From the NCBI GenBank assembly GCA_012932865.1, contig SAXG01000012.1, positions 496,001-560,000 of the forward strand: a stretch of DNA of 64,000 bases. The letters are read 5' to 3'. A model generated the notes under the pieces. It made no database searches. It saw only the letters and a program-made list of their open reading frames with translations, and was not told where the DNA came from. The position numbers were made by a program, and so were the translations under genes. Shown piece after piece: positions 23,808 through 39,400 of the stretch (the first letter of the stretch is position 1; each line of letters starts with the position of its first letter). Source of the DNA: Amylostereum areolatum (taxonomy: Eukaryota; Basidiomycota; Agaricomycetes; Russulales; Stereaceae).

Positions 23808-26644
23808 ATGCACCTCCCACCTCCACCCCACATAACTCCCTCAGATACTAACCTCATTCCAAGGAGAGAGTTCGTCCGCGAGCATCACACGCCTTCGTCC
23901 TTCGCTATCCTCGCTCTCGCCGGCTCTTGTCAGATCAGGCTCTATAGCTTCCCCTCCCCGGTCATAGCTGCCGTCCGCAGACTCCTCGACAAGACTCGCA
24001 AAGTCATCGGCCACAGAGAAGACGTTTTAAAGAATTACGTCGAGCTCGCCATCGATGGTAGCTCCTGATCAACATTGCCGTTCGGTATCACGCTTACCTA
24101 TGCCTCAGGTAAACCCTGGTCAAATCCAAAGTCTATACCCACAGAACGCACTCTCAATGACATAATCGCCGTCCTCTTGCAACATGGCTTTGATTTTCTC
24201 TCCACCTTGGACTATGGCCGCGAACAAGACGATCGTATCATCATGGCATTCTCGAAGCCAATCGTCACGACTGCACTTCCTCCCACACACGGCTCGCCTG
24301 TGCCAGTTAGAGACAGTTCTGGGTCATCTTCCATACCCCTTCCAGGTTCTTCTGTTCTCGTTAAAGTCCCCTTTGCCCTATCTTTCCCCAACGCGACCAC
24401 GCTGCGCGTCATATCCCCACCCCTGGCATCCACACCCGCCATTCTACAAACCGTGAGGGGCTCGTGGCCTCGAGGTGTTGTCTCGGAGAAGAAGGTGGGC
24501 GCAAATAGCTACGAGTTCAAACTGAAGGGTTACAGATGTGCGCGCCCGTCCCTCCAATCTTCTTCTGTATATATATTGAACTGACATGCTTGACAGGGTT
24601 CCAGGAAGATACCTTCGCCACAGACTCCCTGGGATACATCCTCACACTCTTGGGGTCCTTAGACGGATTTGGATTCAAGCTCATGGCTTCTTTATCTGTC
24701 GCCAATCGTTCACGAGCGAAGGATCTGTGGATATTCACTGGGGTCTCGGACATTACACAGCTCGACACGCCTCCCTCAAGCAATGCGTCTGACTCACGAG
24801 CGGAATTCAGACCTGTTGCCTCTCCAGAACCTCGTCAGCGCAAGAGGAGCAACAGCCTTCCGTCCGACACGCGTTCACCATTAGCTGGATTGACTATTCC
24901 TGAACTGGGTCATACCACGGGTCACGTCCGTGCAGCCACATCCCCCACACCACACGGTCATTCGGACGGAAATCCTCATACAGCCGCCGTCCTCCGCAAA
25001 CCCGCACCGCGTGCCCAACTTCCAGTCTCCGTTGCCTCGTCGAACGTATCCAACGACGACGTCTCGTTGGCCGCAGGTCTTTCTCCGCGACGAAGGTCGG
25101 AGGAACTTATACGAGCTCCCATGTTGAGTGATGTGGGCAGTGCAGTCAATATGACAGGGATAGGTGCACATCACGTACTCTCGCCATCTCATTACCCCCC
25201 TCGGGATGCACCCCCACGCACACCGCTTCAACCACCGGACGACCCTACCCCCACCATCTTCTATGCCACGCCTCCTCGAGATCACAATCCGTATTTCCCT
25301 CCCACTCCCGCTCCCGCTGTAGCCGCAGTCCCTATCAGTGCTGCGCCACTACCCTCGTCATCTCCCCCTCGCTCCCCTCCATTGAATAAGCCGCCTCCTG
25401 AAAATCTGGAGGCACTTGTAGGCCACCCCCCCTTGTATAATCCAGGTGTCAACATGCCTTCGCCGACCGATGATACCATGACCCCACCTTTGCTCAGCCC
25501 AGATGCCTTCCGCGATTCCGCTTTCAGCACAGGATCAGTCCAAACCAAAGAGATCCCCATTACGTGGACGGGACCTCACGAAGATCCTTCTACAGACCCC
25601 CCTTCCAAGCCAGGCAGAATGTCCCCCGTCCTTCCGGGAGGGTGGAGAACACCTATTAAGGAAACCGTGCCAGAGGAGCCTGCTGATGCGGATAACGCAT
25701 TTGCCCATGTACGCCCTTCTTTAGATTCGCTAAGGCCTCGCCCACACGACATGACTCCCGAATATCGTGAGGTGAACGTCGCTATAGCTGTCCGTCATTC
25801 GCCTGACGCCGAGAGGAAGAGCGAGGCTATCGTTATGGGAGATACCACCCAGTATCCGAAGACCGCACAACCGGAAAACGATCGCCTAGCCTCTCCCGTG
25901 CACGCGACGACAGGGACAAGCGAGCACAAAATACCTTCAGGCGAAGGTTGGGTCCTTGTCAGTGTGAGCCCCTCGTCGCCATCGTCACCTTCGACGAAGG
26001 ACCCCCACTCGGACGGTGGGAAAGTTCCTCCCCACCTCTCCCCTCATAGCGATGGCCGGTCACATCCGTATGAATCTAGGGCCAAAGATACTCCCGCGAA
26101 AGCCGACGTGGGCGGGGCGAGGATCGTCCACGAGGGTCAGTCGCAGGCCTCTAACTCTCGCGATGTTGGCGACTCGGACACTGGCGGAACATCTCCTTCT
26201 ACGTCGCGTCAGGATACCCATTCCAACAGCAGTTCCAAGGCGACAGCCTCGAGTGCACCCCACGGTCGGGAGAACCCTACTGGGTCACTATCCCCAACTG
26301 CGAAGGCGATTGTTATCATGGATGCACTGGAGGAGAAGCGCAAGGCAGGAAAAATCCTTAGCTCTGACGACGATACGGCATCCACATCATCTCCTTCCGG
26401 CCTTCGTCGCATATTTTCTCAATCCAGCCGTGATAAGGATAAGAGCAAATCTTCGGCGAGGAGCCGCAAGATGTCCGGCGGTGTGAAAAAATCAAAGACC
26501 TTCGAACAGGAAGAGGAGGAGAGGGAGAAAGCGCGTTTAGAAGCGGAGGAGGGGTCGAGGAAGCGCAATGGTCTTCGCGAGCGATGGCGAAGGCTGGGCG
26601 TACCGGAAGTGTCGAAGAGCGAGCGCAGGATGTCTGTGGATTGA
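23808..26644 (+). CDS. uncharacterised protein, conserved-looking N-terminal domain and long disordered tail
   Basis: The exons are 23808-24057, 24109-24537 and 24597-26644, totalling 2727 nt and 908 residues; phases close exactly, and the second splice rebuilds a tryptophan (GYR-W-FQEDTF). Residues 1-260 look globular: REFVREHHTPSSFAILALAG, REDVLKNYVELAIDGKPWS, FDFLSTLDYGREQDDRIIMA, GYILTLLGSLDGFGFKLMA and RAKDLWIFTG. The remainder is Ser/Pro/Asp-rich and disordered, closing with a charged Lys/Glu helix (EQEEEEREKARLEAEEG) and a basic end. No transmembrane segment or known catalytic motif was seen. I do not recognise the family; the globular part suggests a fungal-specific domain. Confidence 0.8.
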
Positions 26645-27057
26645 CGATCCCACTCTCCCCCATTGTTGTATCTCATTCTTCTTTCCGAACACTAATTTTT
26701 GGACTGCCTACGCTGTGAGCGACGTTGCTCCTTACCGGTTACCCATTGGATTGTTCTTCTTCCGGAGTTTATACCACAACCAGTGTCTTTTTAATCGTAA
26801 CATTCTACTCAGCTTGTCCCATTGCATCATCTAGATTAATGCTTATGCTGCAGTTCTAACCGTCACTGTACGTCGATCTCTGTATTCCCTACGGAACTAC
26901 AATAATGATATTCAAGCAAGGTTGTTTTACTTCGGCTTCGGTTTTTTCAGACGAGTTCGAGGGTATCCGGTGACAGGTAGTAGCTGATTAGGCGCAGTAT
27001 AGAAACCCTTTTAAATCAGAATAATACAATCTAGTTGAAAGATGGGTTAACCGAGTC
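26645..27057. other. intergenic between convergent 3' ends
   Basis: AT-richer 3' flanks of the 908-residue gene (plus) and EMC7 (minus). No gene or structured element was recognised. Confidence 0.5.
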
Positions 27058-28090
27058 TCAGCGACGTTTCTTCGTCCTGTTTTTGGTGGTCCCGGAAGTG
27101 GTATTGGTTTGGGAACCTGTCGAGGCCGCGCCAGGTCGCTGTTCCTCTCCCAAGAGGGCAGAATATCTACATAGGGCCATAAGAGACCCTTCAATGACGA
27201 CATTCAAGATATAACGCACCCCGACCGAATGTCGCCGCTCTGTATAGAACTCTGCAGGTTAGCTACCTTGGCTTGATTCTGCTGGAACTCTTGTAGCATC
27301 TCAGGGTCTAGGTTTTTCTACCGAGTAAAAGACAGTGAGAAAGAAAACTTGTGCAATAAACTTAGATGAAGATCAAGTACCGTGAGGTAGGGCATTGCGA
27401 ACATCATAAGACCTCCGAAGACCATCATGAGCATCATGGGATTATTGAACATGCCGAGGAGATTGAAGGACTGTGGAGGAACAAAGTACATGCTCCGGTA
27501 GCGTGCTTGTAGTTTGATGGGGTAGGGGAGTGTGACGATTGAAGGGGGGTTGAGTGGGGTACCGGGAGTGTACGGTCGAATCTCGGGTTTCGACTCTGAG
27601 TCGGCAACGACATCTACGCGCAGCTGAATGAGAGTGTTGATGAATTAACTCGCTGAGGACCGCAGAGATGGGAAGGAGCGCACTTGGTCAAATCTATGAT
27701 CATGGGAGACAACCGAAAGGATATATGTTCCAGCTGGGACGTCTGGACTGTGGCGATGAAGTTAGCGCCTCAATCAAGCCCTCCGGCGGATTTGACGCAC
27801 ATAATAAATCTCCCGTCCTTCGTCACACTCCCAGAAAGATATCCGTCATCCAGAACAACCTTCGCTCGGCCTAGTGAGGCATAGTCTATAAAGAGGCGGA
27901 ATGAAATGAAAGTACGAATACATAACGAGCTGGACACACCTGGGCAGAGTTCATTCCATTGTACTACGCCAGTCAAAGCGAGAGCCAACCCGCTTGTAAG
28001 CAAGCTAGGCACCCTTGATCAGCATGACGAATAGGTTATACATCGGCGTGCGCACCTGAAGAGCCCAAGGACGGTAGAGATGCGTACCAT
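27058..28090 (-). CDS. EMC7: ER membrane protein complex subunit 7 (EMC7)
   Basis: EMC7 is a luminal beta-sandwich subunit of the ER membrane insertase EMC. The first ATG (28088-28090) gives MVRISTVLGLF; a 42-nt intron joins it to RVPSLLTSGLALALTGVVQW, together forming a signal peptide. Without that exon the frame has no ATG. The beta-sandwich follows: AKVVLDDGYLSGSVTKDGRF and SGTYILSVVSHDHRFDQLRV. After a proline-rich segment comes a Met-rich membrane helix (FNNPMMLMMVFGGLMMFAMP), a Gln-rich coil and a basic end NRTKKRR with a stop at 27058-27060. Domain order matches fungal EMC7. The gene is head-to-head with UTP23. Confidence 0.9.
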
Positions 28091-28252
28091 GTTGGTGTTG
28101 GTACGATGAGTGTAAAGTAACGTTCACAACAACAGTAAACAATCTCCCCTGTCTCGGCGGCTTCACCTTCTCGACATCTCGCCATCCTCCCTTTGCACAA
28201 CTAACCCTTCCCAAGCTCGACTCTTCCTCAATAGTAAATACACGTCCGGAAA
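28091..28252. promoter_or_regulatory. divergent promoter region EMC7 / UTP23
   Basis: The region is 162 bp between opposite start codons. No TATA box was recognised. Sharing is inferred from distance. Confidence 0.6.
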
Positions 28253-29316
28253 ATGCGTCAAAAACGAGCCAAAGCGTACCGCAAGCTGATGACGATGTAC
28301 TCACACACGTTCGGCTTCAGGCAGCCCTACCAAATTCTCGGTCCGTCCGCTCAGTTTATCTCATCGGTACGTCTACTGACCGACCATTCGTTTTTTCTAG
28401 TCGATTCCGAGATGTGCAAAGCTGCTATATCTCAGAATACCGATTTCGTTGGACAATTGGGCGTCGTTTTGCAGGGTACCGTCAAACCGAGTGCGTACAT
28501 CCAGGTCTTTTCCCCGCTTCCAAATGTAAAGTAACGCTGACGCTTAGGAATTTTGGACCAGTGATCACGCAGTGCTGCATACATGAGCTTTATCTCCAAG
28601 GAAAGTCTCAACAATCCGCCGTTGACCTCGCCAAAACGTTCGAACGACGAAAATGCAACCACAGAGAACCCATCCCTGGCGACGACTGTCTGACGAGCGT
28701 TATTGGTACGTCCTTATCAGCGCCATTCGCACCTATGCTTATATGTTTCTTCAGGAGAAACAAATAAACATCGTTATGTTGTTGCGACGCAATCTCAACC
28801 CCTTCGAACTTCTCTTCGTGCAATTCCAGGCGTACCCATTTTGCACGTTAATCGGTCGGTCACAATTCTCGAACCCCCAAGTGATGTTACCCTCCGCGTG
28901 AAAGCTCTGGTGCGCATTCCGTTCCCCCTTATTCCTCGAAAGCTATTGATTTTTCAAACCAACAGGCCGAGCAAGACGCTTTAGCCCCATCTACATCGGA
29001 AGCCGCACAGCTCAAAGCAGCCGCACCCCAACAGGAGCCAACACCAAAAAAGAAACGAGGCCCGAAAGGTCCCAATCCGCTGAGCGTCAAGAAGAAGAAG
29101 CCTACCCATTCATCCGTTAACGTGAAGAGTATCATATCGAAACCCAGCAAGGGCCCTCTCCATGAACCGCAAGCAGGTGAGAAGAGGACACGGAACGATG
29201 ATGACACGGAGAAGTCTGTTGGGGGTGCAGGAGAAGCACAGGGAACGACCACTCATAGAAGGAAGAGGCGACGAAAAACGACCAGTCACCCCCCTCCGCC
29301 TGATTCCACTCTATAA
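28253..29316 (+). CDS. UTP23: rRNA-processing protein UTP23 (Fcf1-like PIN fold)
   Basis: UTP23 is a small-subunit processome factor that works with snR30/U17 in 18S rRNA maturation. The exons are 28253-28340, 28401-28490, 28562-28705, 28755-28909 and 28966-29316, totalling 828 nt and 275 residues. The start MRQKRAKAYRKLMTMYSHTF, then FREPYQIL-type sequence (here FRQPYQIL), LQGTVKPMITQCCIHELY and ERRKCNHREPI are the family signatures. RYVVATQS, LRAIPGVPILHVNR and VTILEPPS complete the PIN-like core. The tail is the usual basic GPKGPNPLSVKKKK segment. Acidic PIN nuclease residues are not all evident, as is normal for UTP23. Confidence 0.95.
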
Positions 29317-29403
29317 CTCGACGTTCTACTCTTCAATATATTACATTGCGACTTCCAGTGGGAATCCGAGCTGCTGATCAAAACAGAATCCATGGTTCCA
29401 TCA

Positions 29404-32444
<3,041 letters not shown>

Positions 32445-33391
32445 ATGTACTCTCCATCTTCAGAATGGCACACTCCGCCTACAAGACCGGAGCTCATTGA
32501 AAATCTGGTATCTGGCGTAGGCAAGTAGTCTTTTCAGCCGACGTCTTGCCGCATCTCTGTAACTCTGCACTTTAGATCGGTATAACCCTTCGAACGTCGG
32601 CATCCTGGAGGACTATCTGTATCACCAGATCAGGAGCCAAGAGTATGACTGCCTTGCAAATCTAGCCATTCTCAAGCTGTGCGTTCTATCTCTCAGCGTC
32701 CTCTTCACCTGCTAACCGATTGGCCGCCAGCTACCAATTTAACAGCGACCTCTACAACCCCGATGTCATTATCAACATCCTCATAAAATCTCTCACTGCC
32801 GTTCCCTATCCCGATTTCAATCTCTCCATCGCACTTCTCGACGACCGCACCTCCACTGCGACCCTCGACGAGCCTGACCCCCTCCCATCCTTACTTCCTC
32901 ACCTTACTTCACTCCACAGTCTTCTCCAGCAATGCCGCTTTCCTGCATTCTGGACCTTATATCGCTCGTTTGATCTTCAATCCTTGAGAGACAATTACAC
33001 GGTTGAGGTCGTCGGCTTCGAGGATTCGATCAGGGACGTCGTTGTGCGTACGGTAAAAGCGACGTTCCAACATATAAACAGCAAACGCCTTGGGTCTTAC
33101 CTTGATCTGAAGGGTGCGTCTACCCTTCTTGTGTCTAGTGACAGTCTTTGACGGCAATTCTATCTAGGAGCTGACTTTGATGCCTATCTTGCGAAACTCG
33201 AGTGGAAAATCGACACCTCGACAGGCGTCATTGAGGTGCCCGCAAATCCCGACAACCAAATTTCCTCCACGATCGTGCAGGAGGACATTAAGCTGCCCCG
33301 TATGTTCACTTCTCGGTTTTTGTTCGGGCTTGTACTAAATGTGTGAACAGAGCTTTCCAAGATCATCTCTCATGCCATCTCAGCCGCATAA
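32445..33391 (+). CDS. Eukaryotic translation initiation factor 3 subunit K
   Basis: eIF3k is a PCI/HAM-domain subunit of eIF3 that pairs with eIF3l at the periphery of the complex. The exons are 32445-32520, 32576-32678, 32731-33113, 33168-33299 and 33351-33391, totalling 735 nt and 244 residues, the expected size. Signatures are TRPELIENLVSGVDRYNP, LEDYLYHQIRSQEYDCLANL, LKLYQFNSDLYNPDVIINIL and LPQLSKIISHAISAA. The first intron begins GCAAGT, not GT: only this GC-AG splice restores GVDRYNP in frame. The other introns are GT-AG. Confidence 0.95.
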
Positions 33392-33667
33392 GCATGTTTT
33401 TGTGCAGTGCGCAATGCTCCAAAATAATGTACATCCACTCTGCATGTACTCTTTTGCCAAGTTTTGTATCGACTAGCTGCGCAGGACTCCTGCAATACCT
33501 GATCGTTGTATGATGCCAGTTCTGTAGTCGCATGATTATAGGTATGTAGCCGCCACAGAAGGTAGGTCAAGTATGTATATGTACTTTTCGTTCATCCAGG
33601 TCATCACAGTCGTATTCTTATCGTAAGATACTCGTCGAATGATGAATCGTTAAAGTGTAAACCCCGC

Positions 33668-35859
33668 TCACCGTGCCCAGGCAGAGGATACCGCGATTAC
33701 AGTCCCCCATGCCGCCATAAGAGCTGCCGTAGTGATGAAGAACATATCTTTCCCGTTGCGTCCGCCCTCAATTGCCATTTTCGCTGCGACGGGCCCGATC
33801 ACGCAGAGGAGGAACGCGGAGAACGAACCAAGAATGGCCATCAACGAGCTGAAGTCTGGGACGAGGATTGACACGGCGACAGCAAACAATGCGATGAGCG
33901 TGCGCTCGACAGTGATCAAAGCGTGCTTCATCGCCTGGTTTGCAAGCAATTTGGCGGAGTTGGCATGCGCTTTGTGGGATTCCTCTGACTCGGAGTGCGT
34001 GTAGGTGTCGAGACCCCACATTGCCTCGAACGTGAGGTTGAGCTGCAAAGAGGAAATCAGGGTCGGGTTATTGACGCCATGAAAGGCCTTCGTACCGGTC
34101 GGGTAGTGAGGGGGAATTTAGTTCTGCAAGGGAGATCGTCAATGGAGATCCAAAGATAGAGTAGGCCTACGAACAAAGGCGTGATGACAAGCATCCACAG
34201 CACAACCTTGTTAAGAGCTGGACTGTAACCAGCGACACCAAGTAAATTTTGACTGATCTGTACAGAGACGTAAGCGTCCGTTGCGTGACGAACAAGGTTT
34301 CTTACCTCTTCATGGACGCTATCTCCAAACATGAGATAGCCTGCGATACCAATCAAGGTATAAAATATAGTTGCAAAGCACTGAGAGGATAAGATTAGCA
34401 GGATGTTCGGGTTGGTTGAGATTTTACTCACAAAAGCATAATCCATGGCCTCGTCAAACCGTTTGGGGTCTTCCATATCGAGTACCAATGCAGGGATCCC
34501 GCAATGCGCACCAAACTGTTCAGCGTCTAGGAGTGAGTCTACGTCGGTAACATGTTCGTGCCCAACACTTACCCCTGCCATAAACAGACCGAACGCCATA
34601 CCAAGCTTATCCCAGCTGGCGAACAGGAAACTTGTCTCCGCGGGGGATATCAAACTACCCGGTGCGTCTGCCTTGGAAAGTCCATCGAAAAAGATCACGG
34701 CGATAAGGGAGATCGTTGAGAATATTCCAAGTAGGGAGGTGTAGGATAGGAGAGATAGTGGGACGAAGACCGAAGGAATAAGGCTAAAGAAGACCAGTGT
34801 TATTCCTGATAGACACCAAAGAGTGTTATGAGAAGAGTAAACGCACATGATCAAGCTCATGACTTTGTAGGTAGTGGGAGAAAACTCCGGAATGAGAACC
34901 CTCAAAGAATCAGCGAACAATGTGACGAGGATCACGCTACAGAGGGCGTCAACCTTTGTCGCCTTCGAGATTCAAAGAAGGCACACACCTGACACCGAAC
35001 ATCTCTATGCAGAAAACAGTGCTGATAAGGAGAGATGACCTGGGACCAAACGCCTTTTGTCCGATATCTGCATAAGAGCGGATACGAGGATCAGACGCCA
35101 CGACGCGAGCAAGGAATTTTGCTCTGAAATGATCGGGGTAAGAAAACCTTACGAAGGGAGCGGTGAGATTGAACGCACGTATAACAGGTGATATATCCGT
35201 AGAACCCCATGAGAATCGCCCCGGCTATCCAGCCAGCGTATGAAAAGGCCAGAGGTTCAGATAATATGCCGATGCCAAGCAGCATAGCACCCGCGTTAAA
35301 AAGCTTTGAAAGGTAGTCACAGATATGACCAGCACATAATCAACAGGAGAGCGCACCGTTTGATTGAAAGTGCTGCGACCGGGAATACGCTCATGCACCT
35401 GCTGCACCGTGGCCCTGTCCATGGACGGTTTCCGTAGGAGAGGAGCGTTTTCGGCAGAATAAGAAGTACTGGGTGCAGAGGAGTTGCTCGGGCCCACGGG
35501 TATACGAACGAACGCATCGTCGACGCGTCCTTTCCCGATGGACATCTGTGGCCTACGACCGTCGTACGAACGCGGGGATATTAGCTTGTCCTGGTCCTCG
35601 TCGCTGTCCTCTTCTTCCAGGATCGGGAACGCGGCGGCCTCTTGGTCTTCGTAGCCTGCATCCGACAGCGAGGAGGGCATACCAGACTGGCTTGAAATCT
35701 GGTATTGCGAGCGACGGTCTGCAGCAAGGACGAGCGGGCTCTGTGAGCATGTACAGTCGGGATAGTGGAACATGGAAACGCACAAGAGGCAATAGCGTCG
35801 CGAACGCTGTGTCCGCTAGAGGCGGAGCCCACAACGAGATCTGTGGAAGGGGGGGTCAT
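33668..35859 (-). CDS. AVT1-like vacuolar amino-acid transporter (AAAP family)
   Basis: This is a predicted proton-coupled amino-acid carrier of the vacuolar membrane. The N-terminus MTPPSTDLVVGSASSGHSVR is followed by an intron of about 64 nt whose acceptor CTGCAG/AC rebuilds IASYRRSQYQ. A long acidic/serine-rich cytosolic region (EEEDSDEDQDKLISPRSYDG) precedes the membrane domain. The first membrane segment, LFNAGAMLLGIGILSEPLAF then YAGWIAGAILMGFYGY, is the AAAP signature of transmembrane helix 1-2. Further helices include VILVTLFADSLRVLIPEF, YTSLLGIFSTISLIAVIFF, FATIFYTLIGIAGYLMFG and MWGLDTYTHSES near the end, about eleven in all. The stop is at 33668-33670. The long acidic N-terminus is typical of AVT1 rather than AVT3-7. 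Confidence 0.87.
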
Positions 35860-36433
35860 GGCGGAGGAGAGGAGGGCTAGGGTGAAAGAGGGGCGGAGGG
35901 GCAGAGGAGGGGGAAAGGTTTCAGCAGGACTTTTGAGACAAACGGAGGAGGAATGGCATTTTTTTTGAGATCCGACCGTCAGAATGTTCTGAAGAGAGGA
36001 GCGGTGGTCGGGCCCAGTGGTGAGCTCGGTCTACATACATAATACGAAGTCCGTAGAACCGTCCGGATCCAACTCTCAACTTCACTCCATCGGACATCTT
36101 GTCCATCTCGGCGCTAGCCCGCCAGCGCTTCTTGCCAGGGACGCTGAATCCCTCACTCAAATTCGCCCCTTATCGGTCCGTGCCCCTTGCGTGTCCGGTG
36201 TCCCCCCTCCTCCTCAGCTTTCCACCAGCCTGTACCAGATTTATGAGCTTTATCGACAGCAAGATGGCAAGAGTGTGCGTCCTTGGTCAAAAGAAACGAC
36301 ATGAACGCAAGTATCAACTAGAATGTCCGAGCGAAGGGTGGTCCGAGCAGACAAAGAAATCCAAGATATCACGGCACTAGCCAGACATCCAACCAAAACA
36401 CCCTGGATGGTATGTAGGCACAATGTCCGTTAT
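35860..36433. other. intergenic, between two minus-strand genes
   Basis: It holds upstream sequence of the AVT1-like gene and the 3' flank of the ITC1-like gene. A 45-codon basic ORF on the plus strand (36241-36378) has no supporting context. Confidence 0.45.
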
Positions 36434-39400
36434 TCAAGACGAACTGATAGCCCTGCGGTTTGTCCATGTCATGTAAGGATCTCGAGAGATGTCTGCTCCT
36501 GCATGTTTCACCCGGCTGCTTCTGCGAGCCTCAGGGATTCGGGCGTTCGCATTGAGATCCTGTACGTGTCATTTTACGTGTCAGTAGAACCGCAAACGTC
36601 ACAAGCAGTATGCACGCACCGCATGACGTTTACGCATCCCCGGTGCGATGTGAGGCCACCATTTCGTTAGAGCATTCCTGAGTGCAAGTTCACGGTTGCC
36701 TTTGGGGTTGAGCCATGCGGCAAACTCGTCGATCTAACCAGGAGGGGATGAGTATAGAAAAGAGCAGGGCATCTGGGTGTAAACGTACTTCTTCGATTTC
36801 AGTGTATACTGCCCACTCGCCAACCTTCAGCATACCATGTGGCCCCTCCTCTCGGAGACGACGTCCCTGCACCTCGCCTTTCTCCCGTCTATCCAAGATC
36901 TCTTGATCGAAGACGCTTGGGCCTTGAATGAAAAGTCTGCCAGTTCCGTATTGCACGGCGCCTCCGCTTCCCACCAAAGAGGCGGATCCCATGCCGTCGA
37001 ACCACCAGACGCGGTTGTAGAACCTGTCCCGCCCCATTGGTTTCACACGAATCGAGCCTAGGAGCTTTCGGAATTCCCGCTCGATCCCTTCCAACCGTCG
37101 CTCAAGCTTGTTGACCTCCTCATCTAAACGACGGTGCTCAGCAGCTGCCTGTTTTAGGGACGCGTTGCGGGCCCTGGCCGCTTCCCGTTGCTTTGCGTGA
37201 GCCTGACTCTGGGCTTTGCGACGAAGGTCCTTGGATTTAGCTCCCTTGCCAGTACCAGAGGCTTCAGAGGCCCCTTCGGACGCGGAAATGTCAGAAAGGT
37301 CGCTCAAATCGTTCATGGCCACGTCCTCTGCACCGTCCGCCTGGCCAGTCTCAGCAGAAGCCTCTTTCTCCTTCATCTCGCCTTGAAGTGTATCTCTCTC
37401 CTCGACGCTGCGGAAGTGATTGAGTATGGCAAGTTGATGTAAACAGAACGGGACGCACAATTGCTTCCTGGACCTATTGACTTCGATCTTCTCCTTGCGC
37501 AACGCGGTGAGTTGTTCCTCGCAAGATTCCATGTGCGCATGGATTGCCTTGCTCGAAACCGCGATGTCGCACATGAAAGCAAGGATGGCGACCCTCTCGT
37601 CGGGAGGGAGAGCATGATATCTCTCGCCTGGCGTCGACACGTTATTTGGCTTGAGGTCCGCCAGCGCCGGAGTCGTCGCTCGGGAATTGGGAGCTGATCC
37701 AGACGGTTCAGGAACAGGCTCAGGAGCAAAGAGCAATCGGGTCAGGATCTTTCTAAGTTCAGGGAAGTTTTCGACAGTCGCATGCTGGAGAAGTCCATGT
37801 TCAACCACCAGTGTCGAAGCTCTTAACAATGGCACGTACGTCTTTTAAACAGCCGATTAATGACTCCTCCCATCCTTCTCGACCTTCGGAGTGTCTTAAT
37901 GGTGCTCGTTCCCAATTGTTTCCAACGTCGGCCATCGCGGTAGTAAGTTCCGAAATCGACACGCCATAGGACTCATCCTCTTCGTAATCCGGGTCGTCTT
38001 GTAAACTCATGAGTGACACCAAGGCGCTATGGCGTGTGAAGTTGACCGTTCGAAGGTTGTATATGAGTGTCGAATGAATCTCGGCGAGGAGGTGACACGG
38101 CGGCTCGACCAGACGATGCCGAAGAGCAGCCTCGTATTCATCCATAGTGAACGAGGACAAGTGCAAGGGGTGACTATGATTGACATTAGGTTGTAGACTG
38201 AACGGAGAGAAGGGAGAGAAGAAAGACATACCCGTAAACAACCAGAAAGTTCCATGTCATCAAGAAGGCTTCGCTCGCGCCCGGATACTCGCTCAGTGGT
38301 ACAGAAGAACGACTTGGCAGTGGCCTCAGGATTTTGGTACCCGCTTTTTTCTCCTTCTCCGACAGGACGACATCCATATCTTCAGTAGGATAGCGAATGG
38401 GCTTTTTCTTTTTCTTCTCCCCAGACGCTTCCTCCTCTTTGACCTTGGTTTGCCTTTCGGCTTTCTCACGAGCGTCACGCTCCTTCTTCTCCGCTACCAA
38501 AACAGCAGTTTTGGCTAAGACAATGTTTAGAAAATAAGAGCTCGGTAGACAAAAAGCACAGACCTTTTTCTTCCTGCGCGGCCGTCAACTTCTTTGGTTT
38601 CTTGGCTGGCCCCTCTTTGTCGTCCCAGACCTTTTTGCGCTTCTGGATTTCACCCTTCTTGTGGTCTTCGACGCCTTGCCGGGTAGCCTCTGGCATGACG
38701 TTGCTCACGCCATAGCGTTGAGCGATGCGGGGTTTGACAGTCCAGGGAGACGCGACAGCAGGATCGCGGTCCACGCAATCACGGATGAAACGTCGTAAGA
38801 TACTCTTCGAGAATGCCAGCCGGTCGCGACTTTGTGCACGGGTGAGACGAATGGACGGCAAAAGGGGAGCAATAACGATCCTTACCTCATCACAGGACAT
38901 TGAACCTCCATGAGGCTACCGTTCCACTTTGCACGAGCTTCACGAGTCGAGGCAGCCAATTTGTCGCGTCCTTCGGGCTTCTCTTCCTCCAGAATCTGAA
39001 CCTTGTAAAGATAACCGGTAGGGTCATCCATGGCGTTCACCTCTTTAGCAGGAACTTTGAGGTCGCCACCTATACCATGGATAGGCGAGGGAGCACTCTT
39101 GGATGGTGATGGAAGGGAAGAGGTGGATGCGATGGGTGTTTCGGATCCTCCGACTGGTGCGGGCGACGGAACCTTGGGTGGATAGACCTCGACGACGCGA
39201 GCAAGGAATCTACACGATGCACGAGATGAGCATGAAAGGAGGACGCCACTTCACATAACACGAACTTGTTCCCTTGGATATCCACATAGATTTCTGAACA
39301 TCCGGGAGGTTAGTCACAGGTAGCACTATGTAACGAGAGTACTGACTCTCTTCGGCGAAATAACGATCCTTATAGCGTTCGTAGACAGCCTCGATGAGGT

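Noticed and set aside
26940..26990. Possible tRNA B-box (GAGTTCGAGGG)
   Set aside because: No A-box, acceptor stem or cloverleaf could be formed around it.
36241..36378. 45-residue basic plus-strand ORF
   Set aside because: No ortholog-like motif, and it overlaps the 3' flank of the ITC1-like gene.
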